DNA from: Novosphingobium album (ex Liu et al. 2023)
Lineage (GTDB): Bacteria; Pseudomonadota; Alphaproteobacteria; Sphingomonadales; Sphingomonadaceae
Assembly (NCBI RefSeq): GCF_029076845.1
Contig: NZ_JARESE010000001.1
Span: 186,001 to 250,000, forward strand
DNA: 64,000 nucleotides
Direction of reading: 5' to 3'
The notes below the pieces were generated by a model. The model did no database searches, was not told the DNA's origin, and worked only from the letters and a program-made list of their open reading frames with translations. The stretch's first letter is position 1. Each line of letters begins with the position of its first letter. Of this stretch, positions 24,046 to 34,995 are shown one piece after another. The translations under genes and the position numbers were made by a program.

Positions 24046-26577
24046 TCAGAACTTGTACTTGATCGAAGCCTGCCAGCTGCGCGGCAGTTCCGGCTTGATG
24101 TTCTGCGAGGCGTAAAGCTCGACGAAGTTGGCGCGGAAGTACCGCTCGTTCAGCGCGTTCTTGAGGTTGAACTGGAACAGCCAGTGATCGGTCTCATAGG
24201 AAACGCCAAGGTCGACCAGCGTATAGGCCGGCAGCCGCAGCGTGTGCGGATAGTCCGCCCACATCGAACCGACGTGATAGGCGCTTGCCGTCAGCGCGAT
24301 GCCGTTGTCGAAGGCATAGCTGGCCGTGCCCGAATAGATGTTCCGGGGTGTGGGACGCTCGGCCATGCTCTTGTCGGCAAGCGGGACGAGGCCGTTGGGC
24401 GCGGCGCCCAGGATCAGCGTCGGGTCGATGCCGTTTGCGGCCAGCAGATCGGCGCCGTAGTAGTAGAAGAACACGCCGCCGCCGTTGAGGAACGCCTGGT
24501 TGACCACCTTGGTATGGGTATAGGCCGTGGTCAGCAGCAGGTGCCGGTTGACGGACCAGCGCATCTCGGCCTCGATGCCGGTGGTCTTGATCGCCTGGTT
24601 CACGGTGAGCGACTGGATCGAATAGTCGGTGCGGTTCTGCTTGTAGATCGACAGGGCCGCATAGAGCCGATTGTCGAGCCAGCTGCCCTTGATGCCGCCC
24701 TCGTAGAGCTTCGAGGAAGTGATCCAGCTATCGCCATAGACATTGGAAGGATCGACTTCCGCGCCCTGGCCCGTGATGATGACCGACTGCTTGGCGATCG
24801 TGGCATAAGGGATCAGGCCGAAGGGCAGCTTGTAGTTCGCGCTGGCCGTCCACGACCATACGCCCTTGGTGTCCTTCTGGAGATTGGTGCCGTCGGCCCG
24901 GTTGGGCGTGTTGACCGCTTCGAGCGGGATGTTGACGCCGAACTGGGTCGGATCGATTTTCGGCAGGACCGCGGTGGACGATACGCTCATGCGGTCATAG
25001 CGGCCGCCCAGCGTCACATCGAGGCCGAAGGCGAAATCGAGGTCGGCCAGCAGGCTGAACGCGGCGTCGGTATAGTGGCCCTGGAAATAGCTCGAATATT
25101 CCGAATCGGTCTGCGTCGAAAGCAGCCGGGTGGAAAGCGGCGTATAGCCTTCGGTCAGATCGACACGGCCGAAGTATTCATAGCCGAAGTCGTCCGCGTG
25201 CTTGAACTTGGTGTAGCGGATCGACGGAGCGGCCTGGATCGAGAAAGTGCCAGCGTTGCTGGTGAACTTCTTCGAGATGACGATCTTGTCCTCGATCACA
25301 TAGGAATCGGCGAACTGCGAGAAGCCATAGGCGTTCTCGTTGCTGTTCTTGTAGCCATCGTAGAACAGTTGGTTCTTGATCTCCAGGTCGTTGCCGCCGT
25401 CCCAGATCAGGTCGGCGTAAAGCGTCTTGGCGACGTTGTTGAGGAAGTCGTTCGGGCCGGTCAGCGTCTTCCGGCGGCTCAGCTTGGTGGTGCCGACATT
25501 GGTCAGGCCGGAATCGGGATAGAGCGTCGCCAGGCAGGTGTTGTTGAGGCCGAAGGCGAAGGGAACGTCGAACGGCGGATCGGTGCAGAAGGCGCCGCCG
25601 AACGTGCCCAGGCCCAGGCCGCCGTTCGCCGCGCGCGCCTCGGCCGGGGAGATCTTGCCGTCGCCATCGGTGTCGAGCGGCTTGGCCTGCCCGGTGATAT
25701 AGGTGCCGTTGTCGATAAGCTCCTGCGTCACGCGGTTCCAGCCGCCGTTCTGCGTGCCCTTGTAATTGTCGTACATGCCGCCGAACTCGATCCGCAGATC
25801 GGGCGTGATGTCGGTGTCGAACGAGGCCTGGATCAGCGTCTGGCGCGTCTTGATATAGTCATAGTAGCTGTCCGAGTCGGTCAGCTCGCCGTAAAGGCTG
25901 TAGCCGAACTCATGCTGGCCGATGCTGCCCGGTCCGACGACGCTGGCCGAGAGCATGTTGTTGTTCCAGCTGCCGCGCGTGTAGGTGAATTCGGCTTTCG
26001 GCTCGGCAAGGTAGGAGCCATTGCCGGCGCGCGCGCTCTTGGGCACGAAGTTGATGTAGCCGCCGGTCTTGGCCGGCCCCATGATCGGCGAGGCGGGGCC
26101 GCGCACGATGTCGATGCGGTCCGCGGCGCCGATCGGCGTGGGATAGTTGCCCGGGTTGTCGAGCCGGCGCAGGCCGCGGAAATAGACTTCGCCGGGCGTG
26201 CCGCGGATGTCGAGCGAGCCGCCGACGCCGAAGAACGAGTTGGTGAAGGTGCCCGGCGCCTGCGCGATCAGATCATAGATGCTGGTGACGCCGAAACGCT
26301 CGATCTGCGCCTGGCTGACGGTGGAGACCGAACGCGGCGTCTCGGTCAGCGTCTTGTCGAAGCCGAACACGGTGCCCACGTCCTTGAGCGGCAGCGCGTC
26401 GAGCGAGCCGGTGACGACGATGTCCTCCTTCGGATCCTCGCTTTCCTGCGCGAAGGCCGGCGCGGTCAGCGCGGTGCAGCCCAGCAGCCCCGCCACGCCT
26501 GCCATCAACGATCTCTTCAACCGCCCATGGCGCGCTGCAATCTGAAAACCCGGATCGGCGATGCTCTTCTTTGTCAT
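24046..26577 (-). CDS. TonB-dependent outer-membrane receptor with an EF-hand-like loop
   Basis: An 843-residue receptor. A signal peptide ends near TAPAFAQE (about residue 43), then EDIVVTGSL (TonB-box-like), a plug domain with TPRSVSTVSQAQIERFG and DRIDIVRGPASPIMGPAKTGGYINFVPKS, and a 22-strand barrel ending ASIKYKF. Residues 302-313 read DTDGDGKISPAE, a perfect 12-residue EF-hand calcium loop in an extracellular-loop region, which is unusual here. The ATG at 26577 follows GGGGG; an upstream extension is not needed. Sits between the secreted adenosine deaminase and purine nucleoside permease genes, so a nucleoside or nucleobase ligand is likely. Confidence 0.92.
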   Translation of the reverse strand: MTKKSIADPGFQIAARHGRLKRSLMAGVAGLLGCTALTAPAFAQESEDPKEDIVVTGSLDALPLKDVGTVFGFDKTLTETPRSVSTVSQAQIERFGVTSIYDLIAQAPGTFTNSFFGVGGSLDIRGTPGEVYFRGLRRLDNPGNYPTPIGAADRIDIVRGPASPIMGPAKTGGYINFVPKSARAGNGSYLAEPKAEFTYTRGSWNNNMLSASVVGPGSIGQHEFGYSLYGELTDSDSYYDYIKTRQTLIQASFDTDITPDLRIEFGGMYDNYKGTQNGGWNRVTQELIDNGTYITGQAKPLDTDGDGKISPAEARAANGGLGLGTFGGAFCTDPPFDVPFAFGLNNTCLATLYPDSGLTNVGTTKLSRRKTLTGPNDFLNNVAKTLYADLIWDGGNDLEIKNQLFYDGYKNSNENAYGFSQFADSYVIEDKIVISKKFTSNAGTFSIQAAPSIRYTKFKHADDFGYEYFGRVDLTEGYTPLSTRLLSTQTDSEYSSYFQGHYTDAAFSLLADLDFAFGLDVTLGGRYDRMSVSSTAVLPKIDPTQFGVNIPLEAVNTPNRADGTNLQKDTKGVWSWTASANYKLPFGLIPYATIAKQSVIITGQGAEVDPSNVYGDSWITSSKLYEGGIKGSWLDNRLYAALSIYKQNRTDYSIQSLTVNQAIKTTGIEAEMRWSVNRHLLLTTAYTHTKVVNQAFLNGGGVFFYYYGADLLAANGIDPTLILGAAPNGLVPLADKSMAERPTPRNIYSGTASYAFDNGIALTASAYHVGSMWADYPHTLRLPAYTLVDLGVSYETDHWLFQFNLKNALNERYFRANFVELYASQNIKPELPRSWQASIKYKF

Positions 26578-26729
26578 GCGATAACCCCCTGATTGAACCG
26601 AAGCCCGGCTGCCCTGAGCCGGTCCCGGTCCTTGCTGTCGTTGCCCTCTCCAACATTCGTTATAAGCCTGCTGCACTGCAGCATGACATATGGCGTCATC
26701 GCCGCGAAGCGGAAATGGCGCATAGGCCC

Positions 26730-28238
26730 TCAGGGCATGGCCCCCCTCGGGAACTGTCCCACGCTTTGCTCAAACCTGTCGAACCGCGCTTCCAGATCGG
26801 CCTGGAGGCGCGCCTTCTCGCTCGTCTTCACCAGGGCTGCGGCGTCCGGTGCCGGTATGCCCGTTCGCCCGTCGCGCCACAGGCTGGCGCCGGGTACGAA
26901 GGCATATTCCAGGCTCGCGCGCGCCAGCGCCTTGAGGTCGGGATAGCGCAGACCCTGCTCGCTGGCGGCGCGCTGGTATTCGTTGGTCATGTCGGAGCGC
27001 AGCACGCCCATGTCGTCGGTCGAAAGCACCATCGGCACGCCCATGCTGCGATAGAGGCGCAGCGGATGGTCGCCGCCCTTGATCCCCAGGATCACGGCCG
27101 CGCTCGACAAATTGACTTCCACCGCGATGCGCTCGCGCGCCATGCGCGTCATCGTCGCGATGGCGTCGTCCTCGAACGCGATGTCGGTGCCGTGGCCGAT
27201 CCGCCGCGCGCCGGAGGCCACGGCTCTGGCGATGTGATCGCGCAGATCCTGCGGGCGGACGAGGCCCAGCGTCAGCTCGCCGGCGTGCATCGTCACCGGC
27301 ACGTCGGGATATTTCGCTTCCAGGAAGCGGAACATCGCCATGTGCAGGTCATAGTCGCGCAGCGCGATCGGATCGTCCTCGGGCTGGACGATGTTGATGC
27401 CGACGAAGCGCTTGTCCTTGCGGGCGAGCGCGAAGCCGGCGATCAGCGAACGGAACGCCTGCCGGGGCGGCACGCCGCGCCAGGCGAACGTCAGGTAATG
27501 CACCGCGACCCCGCAAGCCGGATCGGCCTTGCCGGTGCCGCAGGCGAGCGTCGCGGCGGCGGCGGCCTCGTCGCGGTCCAGCTCGGTCACGGCCCGGTCG
27601 AGCAGGGGGCCTAGCGTGCCGCTTTCGCGCGCGTAGAACGGGGCCAGCCCCGCTTCGTCGAGCGGTTCGTCGCTGGCGGAAAGCGCGTATTCCACCAGCG
27701 CGCGCGGATTGTGCATCAGTTCCAGATAGCTGACCTTGTCGCGCGCCGCGCCGCGCCGGGCGACCGCCATCCACTGGCCGACATCGGCGGCATAGACCGG
27801 ACCGAACCTGTCGAAGCTGGAAAAGAACTGGGTGTGGCCCGATGCCTCGTTCGCGCCGACGCCGTGCTGCACGCCGCGCGTCGAAAGCGAATCGATCAGC
27901 CGCGCGAACGCGAAAGGCCGGCGCTCGCCCAGCGCCTTGACCGTGCGCTCGGCCGGGCAGGGCGGGGCGACCAGCAGCAGCCCGGTGTCGTCCACGCACA
28001 GGCCCGCGCGCGCGGCCACTTCCAGATAGTCCTCGGCATAGGGCGTGCCGCCCAGATGGTTGTGCAGGTCGCCGCCCTTGGGCATGGCCTGAAGGAACAC
28101 GCGCAGCCGCGCCGGATTGCTGGCCAGATCGTCAAACACCGCCGATGCGGCCGCCTCGCTCGCCGCGTCGGCATGGGCGGCGCTGGCGCAGAACGCGGCG
28201 AAAGCGGCCAGCCCGGCAAGGAGGGCGCGCTTCACCAT
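26730..28238 (-). CDS. secreted adenosine deaminase-like protein
   Basis: A 502-residue adenosine-deaminase-fold protein with a signal peptide (MVKRALLAGLAAFAAFCASAAHA). Zinc and catalytic motifs are present: PKGGDLHNHLGG with His59 and His61, VTMHAGE, RIGHGTDI and LSTDDMGVL. It is longer than cytosolic ADA, with an extra N-terminal region as in the ADGF/secreted type. It should convert adenosine to inosine in the periplasm. It is the first gene read leftward from the divergent LysR gene and heads the purine cluster. Confidence 0.88.
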   Translation of the reverse strand: MVKRALLAGLAAFAAFCASAAHADAASEAAASAVFDDLASNPARLRVFLQAMPKGGDLHNHLGGTPYAEDYLEVAARAGLCVDDTGLLLVAPPCPAERTVKALGERRPFAFARLIDSLSTRGVQHGVGANEASGHTQFFSSFDRFGPVYAADVGQWMAVARRGAARDKVSYLELMHNPRALVEYALSASDEPLDEAGLAPFYARESGTLGPLLDRAVTELDRDEAAAAATLACGTGKADPACGVAVHYLTFAWRGVPPRQAFRSLIAGFALARKDKRFVGINIVQPEDDPIALRDYDLHMAMFRFLEAKYPDVPVTMHAGELTLGLVRPQDLRDHIARAVASGARRIGHGTDIAFEDDAIATMTRMARERIAVEVNLSSAAVILGIKGGDHPLRLYRSMGVPMVLSTDDMGVLRSDMTNEYQRAASEQGLRYPDLKALARASLEYAFVPGASLWRDGRTGIPAPDAAALVKTSEKARLQADLEARFDRFEQSVGQFPRGAMP

Positions 28239-28538
28239 GGCGCAGCCCGCGCGCGGCCCAGGTGCGTGCCAATTCGCGACGTCATCGTATCCGGCCCCGT
28301 CCAGGCGGGCACCCCGCGCTTCCGCGCCGGCGCCGGGCGATCATGCCCCGGTCTTCCCCCGCGAAACCCAATCCGGAATGCGCCGCCACCGCGCGATCGG
28401 GCATCGTTACGCATTCCTTGCGACCCTCGAAGACGCCGCCTGCCCTCATGCATTCGGTGTTCGATCCGTGGTAAGGACTTGACTTGATGCGATCAAACGC
28501 AATGAATCCCACGCACCGTTGCAAAAATTAGAGCACGT
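28239..28538. other. divergent intergenic region between the purine cluster and its LysR gene
   Basis: About 300 bp with no convincing gene. The right end is less GC-rich and holds a LysR-type T-N11-A palindrome at 28484-28496. The left part is GC-rich with short, unlikely reading frames. It should contain both divergent promoters; I could not assign -35/-10 boxes with confidence. Confidence 0.6.
28484..28496. promoter_or_regulatory. candidate LysR-type operator (T-N11-A palindrome)
   Basis: TTGATGCGATCAA is an inverted repeat with 5-bp arms around a 3-nt centre and fits the T-N11-A LysR-box form. It lies 43 nt before the LysR start in the region divergent from the adenosine deaminase gene, where such regulators usually bind. 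Confidence 0.5.
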
Positions 28539-29480
28539 ATGCCCGCCTTTTCGCGTTTCCTTCGCTACTTCATGGCGGTCGGCCGGCTCGGCTCGATCCG
28601 CAAGGCGGCCGACGAGCTGAACGTCTCGGCCTCGGCGATCGACCGCCAGATCCTCAATGTCGAGGCGGACATCGGCATGCCGCTGTTCGAGCGGCTGCCC
28701 ACCGGCCTGCGGCTGACCGCCGCGGGCGAGATCATGATGGCGGCCGGATCGCGCTGGCACAAGAACATGGTCGATGTGCGCGCCCAGATCGAGGATTTGC
28801 GCGGGCTCAAGCGCGGGCATGTCGAGATGGCGATCATCGATGCGCTGGCCAAGGGCTATATCCCCGCCGCGATCGCCGCGATCCAGAGCCGCTATCCGGG
28901 CATCACCATCGGCGTGAAAGTGCTGGAGAACGATCTGGTGCGTCGCGCGGTCGCGGCCGGCGAAGTCGATTTCGGCATCCTGTTCGAGCCGCAGTCCTAT
29001 CGCGACCTGACGGTGCGTGCCTTCGTCGAGGTGGTGCTGGGCTTCATCACGCCGGCGGGCCATGCGCTGGGCCGGCAAAGCGAGGTGCGCTTTTCCGTCT
29101 GCGCCGGATCGCCGCTGATCGTTCCGGCCGAGCCGCTGGCGGTGTGCCAGCAGATCGCCGTGCTGGAAGGCGCCACCGGCATCGAGCTGCACCGCAAGGC
29201 GACATCGGACAACATCCAGATGGTCACGTCGCTGGTGCTGCAGGGCCTGGGCATCGGCATCCTCACCTCGCTCGACGTCATCACCGAAGTGCAGCGCGGC
29301 CTGCTTGCGTTCACCCGGATTTCCGACCCCTTGCTGCGGCCGATGACGCTGGCGCTGTGCACCGCCTCGGCCCGCACGCCGTCCTATGCGGCGGGGATCG
29401 TGCTCAACGAGATCGAGAACGGCTTTGCCCGGCTGAGCTATCCCGCATCGATGCAGGGCGGCGGGGAAGACGGGGAATGA
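28539..29480 (+). CDS. LysR-family transcriptional regulator
   Basis: A 313-residue regulator: the N-terminal winged HTH (FSRFLRYFMAVGRLGSIRKAADELNVSASAIDRQILNVEADI) is followed by a periplasmic-binding-protein-like effector domain from about residue 90 (KRGHVEMAIIDALAKGYIPAAI). It departs mildly from the consensus with IDRQI in the recognition helix, where many LysR proteins have VSRQI. Divergent from the purine cluster, so it probably controls those genes in response to a purine or derivative; a LysR-type palindrome lies between them. Confidence 0.9.
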   Translation: MPAFSRFLRYFMAVGRLGSIRKAADELNVSASAIDRQILNVEADIGMPLFERLPTGLRLTAAGEIMMAAGSRWHKNMVDVRAQIEDLRGLKRGHVEMAIIDALAKGYIPAAIAAIQSRYPGITIGVKVLENDLVRRAVAAGEVDFGILFEPQSYRDLTVRAFVEVVLGFITPAGHALGRQSEVRFSVCAGSPLIVPAEPLAVCQQIAVLEGATGIELHRKATSDNIQMVTSLVLQGLGIGILTSLDVITEVQRGLLAFTRISDPLLRPMTLALCTASARTPSYAAGIVLNEIENGFARLSYPASMQGGGEDGE

Positions 29481-29560
29481 TGTGCCGAGCCCGATTGCCC
29501 AAGCGCGGCGAACCCGATAACCGATAGGCTTTCCCGCATTCCGCACAGGATTCGCGACGC

Positions 29561-30094
29561 ATGAGCCAGACCGCAGAGCCCCAACTCCACTACCTCGAAT
29601 ACTACGAGGACTTCCTGGCGAAAGTCCGCCTGCTGTCGCGGCAGATCGAGCAATCCGGCTGGCTCCCCGAATTCGTCATCGGCGTGGGGCGGGGCGGGCT
29701 GGTGCCGGCGGTCTATATCTCGCACCAGCTTGAATTGCCGATGCTGTCGATCGACCATTCGGCCAAAGTGCCCGGCTTTGCCGATGAGCTGCTGGCGAAA
29801 GTCGCGGCGATGAGCGCGGCGGGCACGCGCCTGCTGTTCGTGGACGACATCAACGACAGCGGCGGCACTATCCAGTACATCCGCGACCTGCTGGAAGCGC
29901 GCGGCTGCGCCAACGGCAACTTGCGCTTCGCGGTGATCATCAACAACCAGCGCTCCAGGGTCGAAGTCGATCTCTGGGCCGAGATGATCGACCGTGACGA
30001 GGACAAGCGCTGGTTCGTCTTCCCGTGGGAAGCGGTCGGCACGCGCGAATCCATCGTGGAGGAAGCGCTCTCGGTGCCCGAGCGGCTGTCCTGA
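29561..30094 (+). CDS. phosphoribosyltransferase
   Basis: A 177-residue type I PRTase: LLFVDDINDSGGTIQYI is the PRPP-binding loop, and FVIGVGRGGLVPAVYISHQL is the early loop. The length and short hood resemble xanthine/guanine or hypoxanthine PRTase-like proteins of alphaproteobacteria. It would transfer phosphoribose from PRPP to a purine base. It follows the LysR gene after 80 nt and precedes a LOG gene by 41 nt, so it may belong to the purine theme; the base cannot be told by eye. Confidence 0.82.
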   Translation: MSQTAEPQLHYLEYYEDFLAKVRLLSRQIEQSGWLPEFVIGVGRGGLVPAVYISHQLELPMLSIDHSAKVPGFADELLAKVAAMSAAGTRLLFVDDINDSGGTIQYIRDLLEARGCANGNLRFAVIINNQRSRVEVDLWAEMIDRDEDKRWFVFPWEAVGTRESIVEEALSVPERLS

Positions 30095-30135
30095 GCGCGG
30101 GCGGCGGCGAAACGGGCCGGGGCGCGCCGGGAACC

Positions 30136-30714
30136 ATGCGCATCTGCGTCTTCCTCGGCTCGTCGCCGGGGCACCGGCCGGTCTATCGCGAAGCCGCCGA
30201 GCAGTTCGGCACCCTGCTGGCGCGGCGCGGCATTGGCCTCGTCTATGGCGGCGGCACGGTCGGCCTGATGGGCGTGATCGCCGATGCGGCCAGCGCGGCG
30301 GGCGGCGAGGTGATCGGCGTGATCCCCGAGGCGCTGCGCGCGCGCGAGCACGATCACCAGGGCATCACCGAACTGCACGTCGTCCAGACCATGCACGAGC
30401 GCAAGGCGCTGATGGCCAAGCTTTCCGACGGCTTCGTCACGCTGCCCGGCGGGATCGGCACGTTCGAGGAGATGTTCGAGGCCTGGTGCTGGTCGCAGCT
30501 CGGCTATCATGAGAAGCCTTGCGGCCTGCTCGACGTCAACGGCTTCTACAGCCGCATGTCGGCCTTCATCGACCATGTCGTGGCCGAAGGCTTCCTCCAG
30601 CCCCGGCACCGCGCGATGATGCTGATCGAGAAGGAACCCGAAGCCCTGCTCGATCGCATGGCCCATTACCTCGCGCCGCCGACCGAGCACTGGCTGCGCG
30701 ACGAGGATATGTAA
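30136..30714 (+). CDS. LOG-family protein, second copy
   Basis: A 192-residue LOG protein: CVFLGSSPG, VYGGGTVGLMGVIADAAS, MHERKALMAKL and the PGGxGTxxE site in LPGGIGTFEEMFEAWCW. Related enzymes release a base from nucleoside 5'-monophosphates. The paralogue at 6063-6644 shares the same motifs but differs in the N-terminus and tail (this one ends APPTEHWLRDEDM). Here the neighbour is a phosphoribosyltransferase, which performs the chemically opposite step and suggests nucleotide salvage. Confidence 0.9.
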   Translation: MRICVFLGSSPGHRPVYREAAEQFGTLLARRGIGLVYGGGTVGLMGVIADAASAAGGEVIGVIPEALRAREHDHQGITELHVVQTMHERKALMAKLSDGFVTLPGGIGTFEEMFEAWCWSQLGYHEKPCGLLDVNGFYSRMSAFIDHVVAEGFLQPRHRAMMLIEKEPEALLDRMAHYLAPPTEHWLRDEDM

Positions 30715-30740
30715 AAGGCCCATAGCACGCTTCCACGCCC

Positions 30741-30864
30741 TTCTCTCCCCGCCGGGGAGAGATACGCAGGCTTGTCCCCGCGAAGGCGGGGATTAGCCGA
30801 AGTTGAGAGGGGCGGGGCCTGCCACTGCCGCTCCCCCAACCCTCTCCGCCGAACGGGCGAGGGC
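30741..30864. repeat. intergenic repeat, left member of a pair flanking the ABC-F gene
   Basis: Begins TTCTCTCCCCGCCGGGGAGA, followed by GATACGCAGGCTTG, a hairpin TCCCCGC-GAAG-GCGGGGA (30775-30792), and TAGCCGAAGTTGAGAGGGG. The right member at 32814 repeats TTCTCTCCCC, GATACGCAGGCTTG and TAGCCGGAGTTGAGAAGGGG in the same order and direction. Confidence 0.65.
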
Positions 30865-30917
30865 CATGGGCGTTCGCAACGTTTGGGCTTTGCCGCCGCA
30901 CCTGCTAGGCGCGCGCC

Positions 30918-32795
30918 ATGCTGACGATCCGCGACATCACCGTGCGCCTTGGCGGGCGCGTCATCCTTGACCGTGCCGCCGCGACGATTCCCTCCGGCGG
31001 CAAGGTCGGCCTGATCGGGCGCAACGGCGCGGGCAAGTCCACGCTGGTCAAGGCGATCATCGGCGAGATCGAGCCCGATGGCGGCGGCATCGAGATGCCG
31101 CGCCGCGCGCGGCTGGGCTATATCGCGCAGGAAGCGCCCAGCGGCGAACGCACCCCGTTCGAGGCGGTGCTCGACGCCGATGTCGAGCGCAAGGCGCTGC
31201 TGGAAGAGGCCGAGACCTGCACCGATCCGCACCGGCTGGGCGATGTGCATGACCGCCTGCTGGCGATCGACGCCTACAGCGCCCCGGCGCGCGCGGCGCG
31301 CATCCTGGTGGGGCTGGGTTTCGACGAGGCGGCGCAGGCGCGCCCGCTCGACAGCTTCTCGGGCGGCTGGAAAATGCGCGTGGCGCTGGCCGGCCTGCTG
31401 TTTTCCGCGCCTGACGTGCTGCTGCTGGACGAGCCTTCGAACCACCTCGACCTGGAAGCCTCGCTATGGCTGGAGAACTTCCTCCAGTCCTATCCCGGCA
31501 CGCTGATCGTCATCAGCCATGAGCGCGACCTGCTCAACACCGTGGTCGATCACATCCTGCACCTGCAGGGCGGGCGGCTGACGCTGTATCCCGGTTCCTA
31601 CGACAGCTTCGAGCGCCAGCGGGCCGAGCGTGCCGCGCAAGTCGCCGCCGCGCGCGCGCAGCAGGAGGCGCAGCGCAAGAAGCTGGCCGATTACGTGGCG
31701 CGCAACAGCGCGCGGGCCTCCACCGCCAAGCAGGCGCAGTCGCGCGCCAAGATGCTGGCGCGGATGCAGCCGATCGCGGCGATGATCGAGGACCCTTCGC
31801 TGAGCTTCGATTTCCCCAGCCCCGAGGAACTGCGCCCACCGCTGGTGACGCTCGATCTCGCGGCGGTGGGCTATGCCCCGGGCGAGCCGGTGCTGCACCG
31901 GCTGAACCTCAGGATCGACCCGGAAGACCGCATCGCCCTGCTGGGCCGCAACGGCAACGGCAAGACCACGCTGGCGCGGCTGATCGCCCGCCAGCTGGAG
32001 CCGATGGAGGGATCGGTCCATTTCTCGGGCAAGATCCGCATCGGCTATTTCACCCAGTATCAGGTGGAGGAACTGCCCGCGGGATCGACCCCGCTGGAAC
32101 TGATGACGCGGGCGATGGAAGGCAAGCCGCCGCTGGCGGTGCGCGGCCAGCTTGGCCGCTTCGGCTTTTCCGGCGATCGCGCGACGGCCAGGACGCACAC
32201 GCTTTCGGGTGGCGAGCGGGCGCGTCTGGCGCTCGCGCTGGTGACGCGCGACGCGCCGCATCTGCTGATCCTGGACGAGCCGACCAACCACCTCGATGTC
32301 GATGCGCGCGAGGCGCTGGTGCAGGCGCTCAACGCCTACGAAGGCGCGGTGATCCTGGTCAGCCATGACCGGCACATGGTGGAACTGGCCGCCGACCGGC
32401 TGGTGCTGGTCGATGGCGGGCTGGCGCAGGACTATGCCGGTTCGATGAGCGATTACATCGACTTCGTGCTCGGGCGAAACCAGCCGCGCGGCGATGACGG
32501 CAAGGGGCCGACCAAGGCCGAGCGCAAGTCCGGCGCGATCGCCCGCGACGAGTTGAAGGCCGCACGCAAGCGCGTGACCGAGGCGGAAACGCGGCTCGCC
32601 CGCCTGCACGCGCAGCTCACCGCGCTCGATGCCGCGCTGGCCGATCCAGCCGGCGCGAAAGGCGATCTGGCGAAGCTGACGATCGGCGATCTGGGCAAGC
32701 GCCGGGTCACGCTGGCGGGGGAACTGGAAGAAGCCGAAGCGCGCTGGCTGGAAGCGAGCGAGGCGCTGGACGCCATCATGGGCAAGGTGGAATAG
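30918..32795 (+). CDS. ABC-F family ATPase (Uup/YheS-like)
   Basis: A 625-residue protein with two ABC ATPase domains and no membrane segments. Domain 1: GLIGRNGAGKSTLVKAI, FSGGWKMRVALAGLL, LLLDEPSNHLD. Domain 2: ALLGRNGNGKTTLARLI, LSGGERARLALALV, LILDEPTNHLDVDAREAL. A linker (about residues 235-290, RAERAAQVAAARAQQEAQRKK start) and a C-terminal coiled coil (from about residue 540) fit ABC-F ribosome factors. Such proteins act on the ribosomal E site in translation stress. Flanked on both sides by related repeats. Confidence 0.92.
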   Translation: MLTIRDITVRLGGRVILDRAAATIPSGGKVGLIGRNGAGKSTLVKAIIGEIEPDGGGIEMPRRARLGYIAQEAPSGERTPFEAVLDADVERKALLEEAETCTDPHRLGDVHDRLLAIDAYSAPARAARILVGLGFDEAAQARPLDSFSGGWKMRVALAGLLFSAPDVLLLDEPSNHLDLEASLWLENFLQSYPGTLIVISHERDLLNTVVDHILHLQGGRLTLYPGSYDSFERQRAERAAQVAAARAQQEAQRKKLADYVARNSARASTAKQAQSRAKMLARMQPIAAMIEDPSLSFDFPSPEELRPPLVTLDLAAVGYAPGEPVLHRLNLRIDPEDRIALLGRNGNGKTTLARLIARQLEPMEGSVHFSGKIRIGYFTQYQVEELPAGSTPLELMTRAMEGKPPLAVRGQLGRFGFSGDRATARTHTLSGGERARLALALVTRDAPHLLILDEPTNHLDVDAREALVQALNAYEGAVILVSHDRHMVELAADRLVLVDGGLAQDYAGSMSDYIDFVLGRNQPRGDDGKGPTKAERKSGAIARDELKAARKRVTEAETRLARLHAQLTALDAALADPAGAKGDLAKLTIGDLGKRRVTLAGELEEAEARWLEASEALDAIMGKVE

Positions 32796-32813
32796 AGGCG
32801 GGAAATCCCGCTG

Positions 32814-32934
32814 TTCTCTCCCCCTCAGGGGAACGATACGCAGGCTTGCGCGAAGCGAGCTAGCCGGAGTTGAGAAGGGGATGGGAGCCCTGACGCGCCC
32901 CTCACCCAGCCCTCTCCCCTAAAGGGGAGAGGGT
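32814..32934. repeat. intergenic repeat, right member of the pair, ending in a strong hairpin
   Basis: Shares TTCTCTCCCC, GATACGCAGGCTTG and TAGCCGGAGTTGAGA with the element at 30741, same orientation. Its right end is a perfect 10-bp hairpin, CCCTCTCCCC / GGGGAGAGGG with a TAAA loop (32910-32933), placed between convergent ABC-F and ftsH genes, so it may also act as a terminator for both. Confidence 0.65.
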
Positions 32935-32961
32935 TATTGGAAGGATCGCGGAAACGCCGGC

Positions 32962-34896
<1,935 letters not shown>

Positions 34897-34995
34897 ACTG
34901 CGGGAAACCGTCCTTTGCGATCCCGCCAATGTAGGCGCGAAGGGCTGAATGGCAAGTTAGTGAAACGCCCGGTCGAAATCCCCCCGGCGGCGGCT

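Noticed and set aside
30741..32934. Composite transposon around the ABC-F gene
   Set aside because: The flanking repeats are short, encode no transposase, lack terminal inverted repeats, and similar units occur elsewhere in the window.
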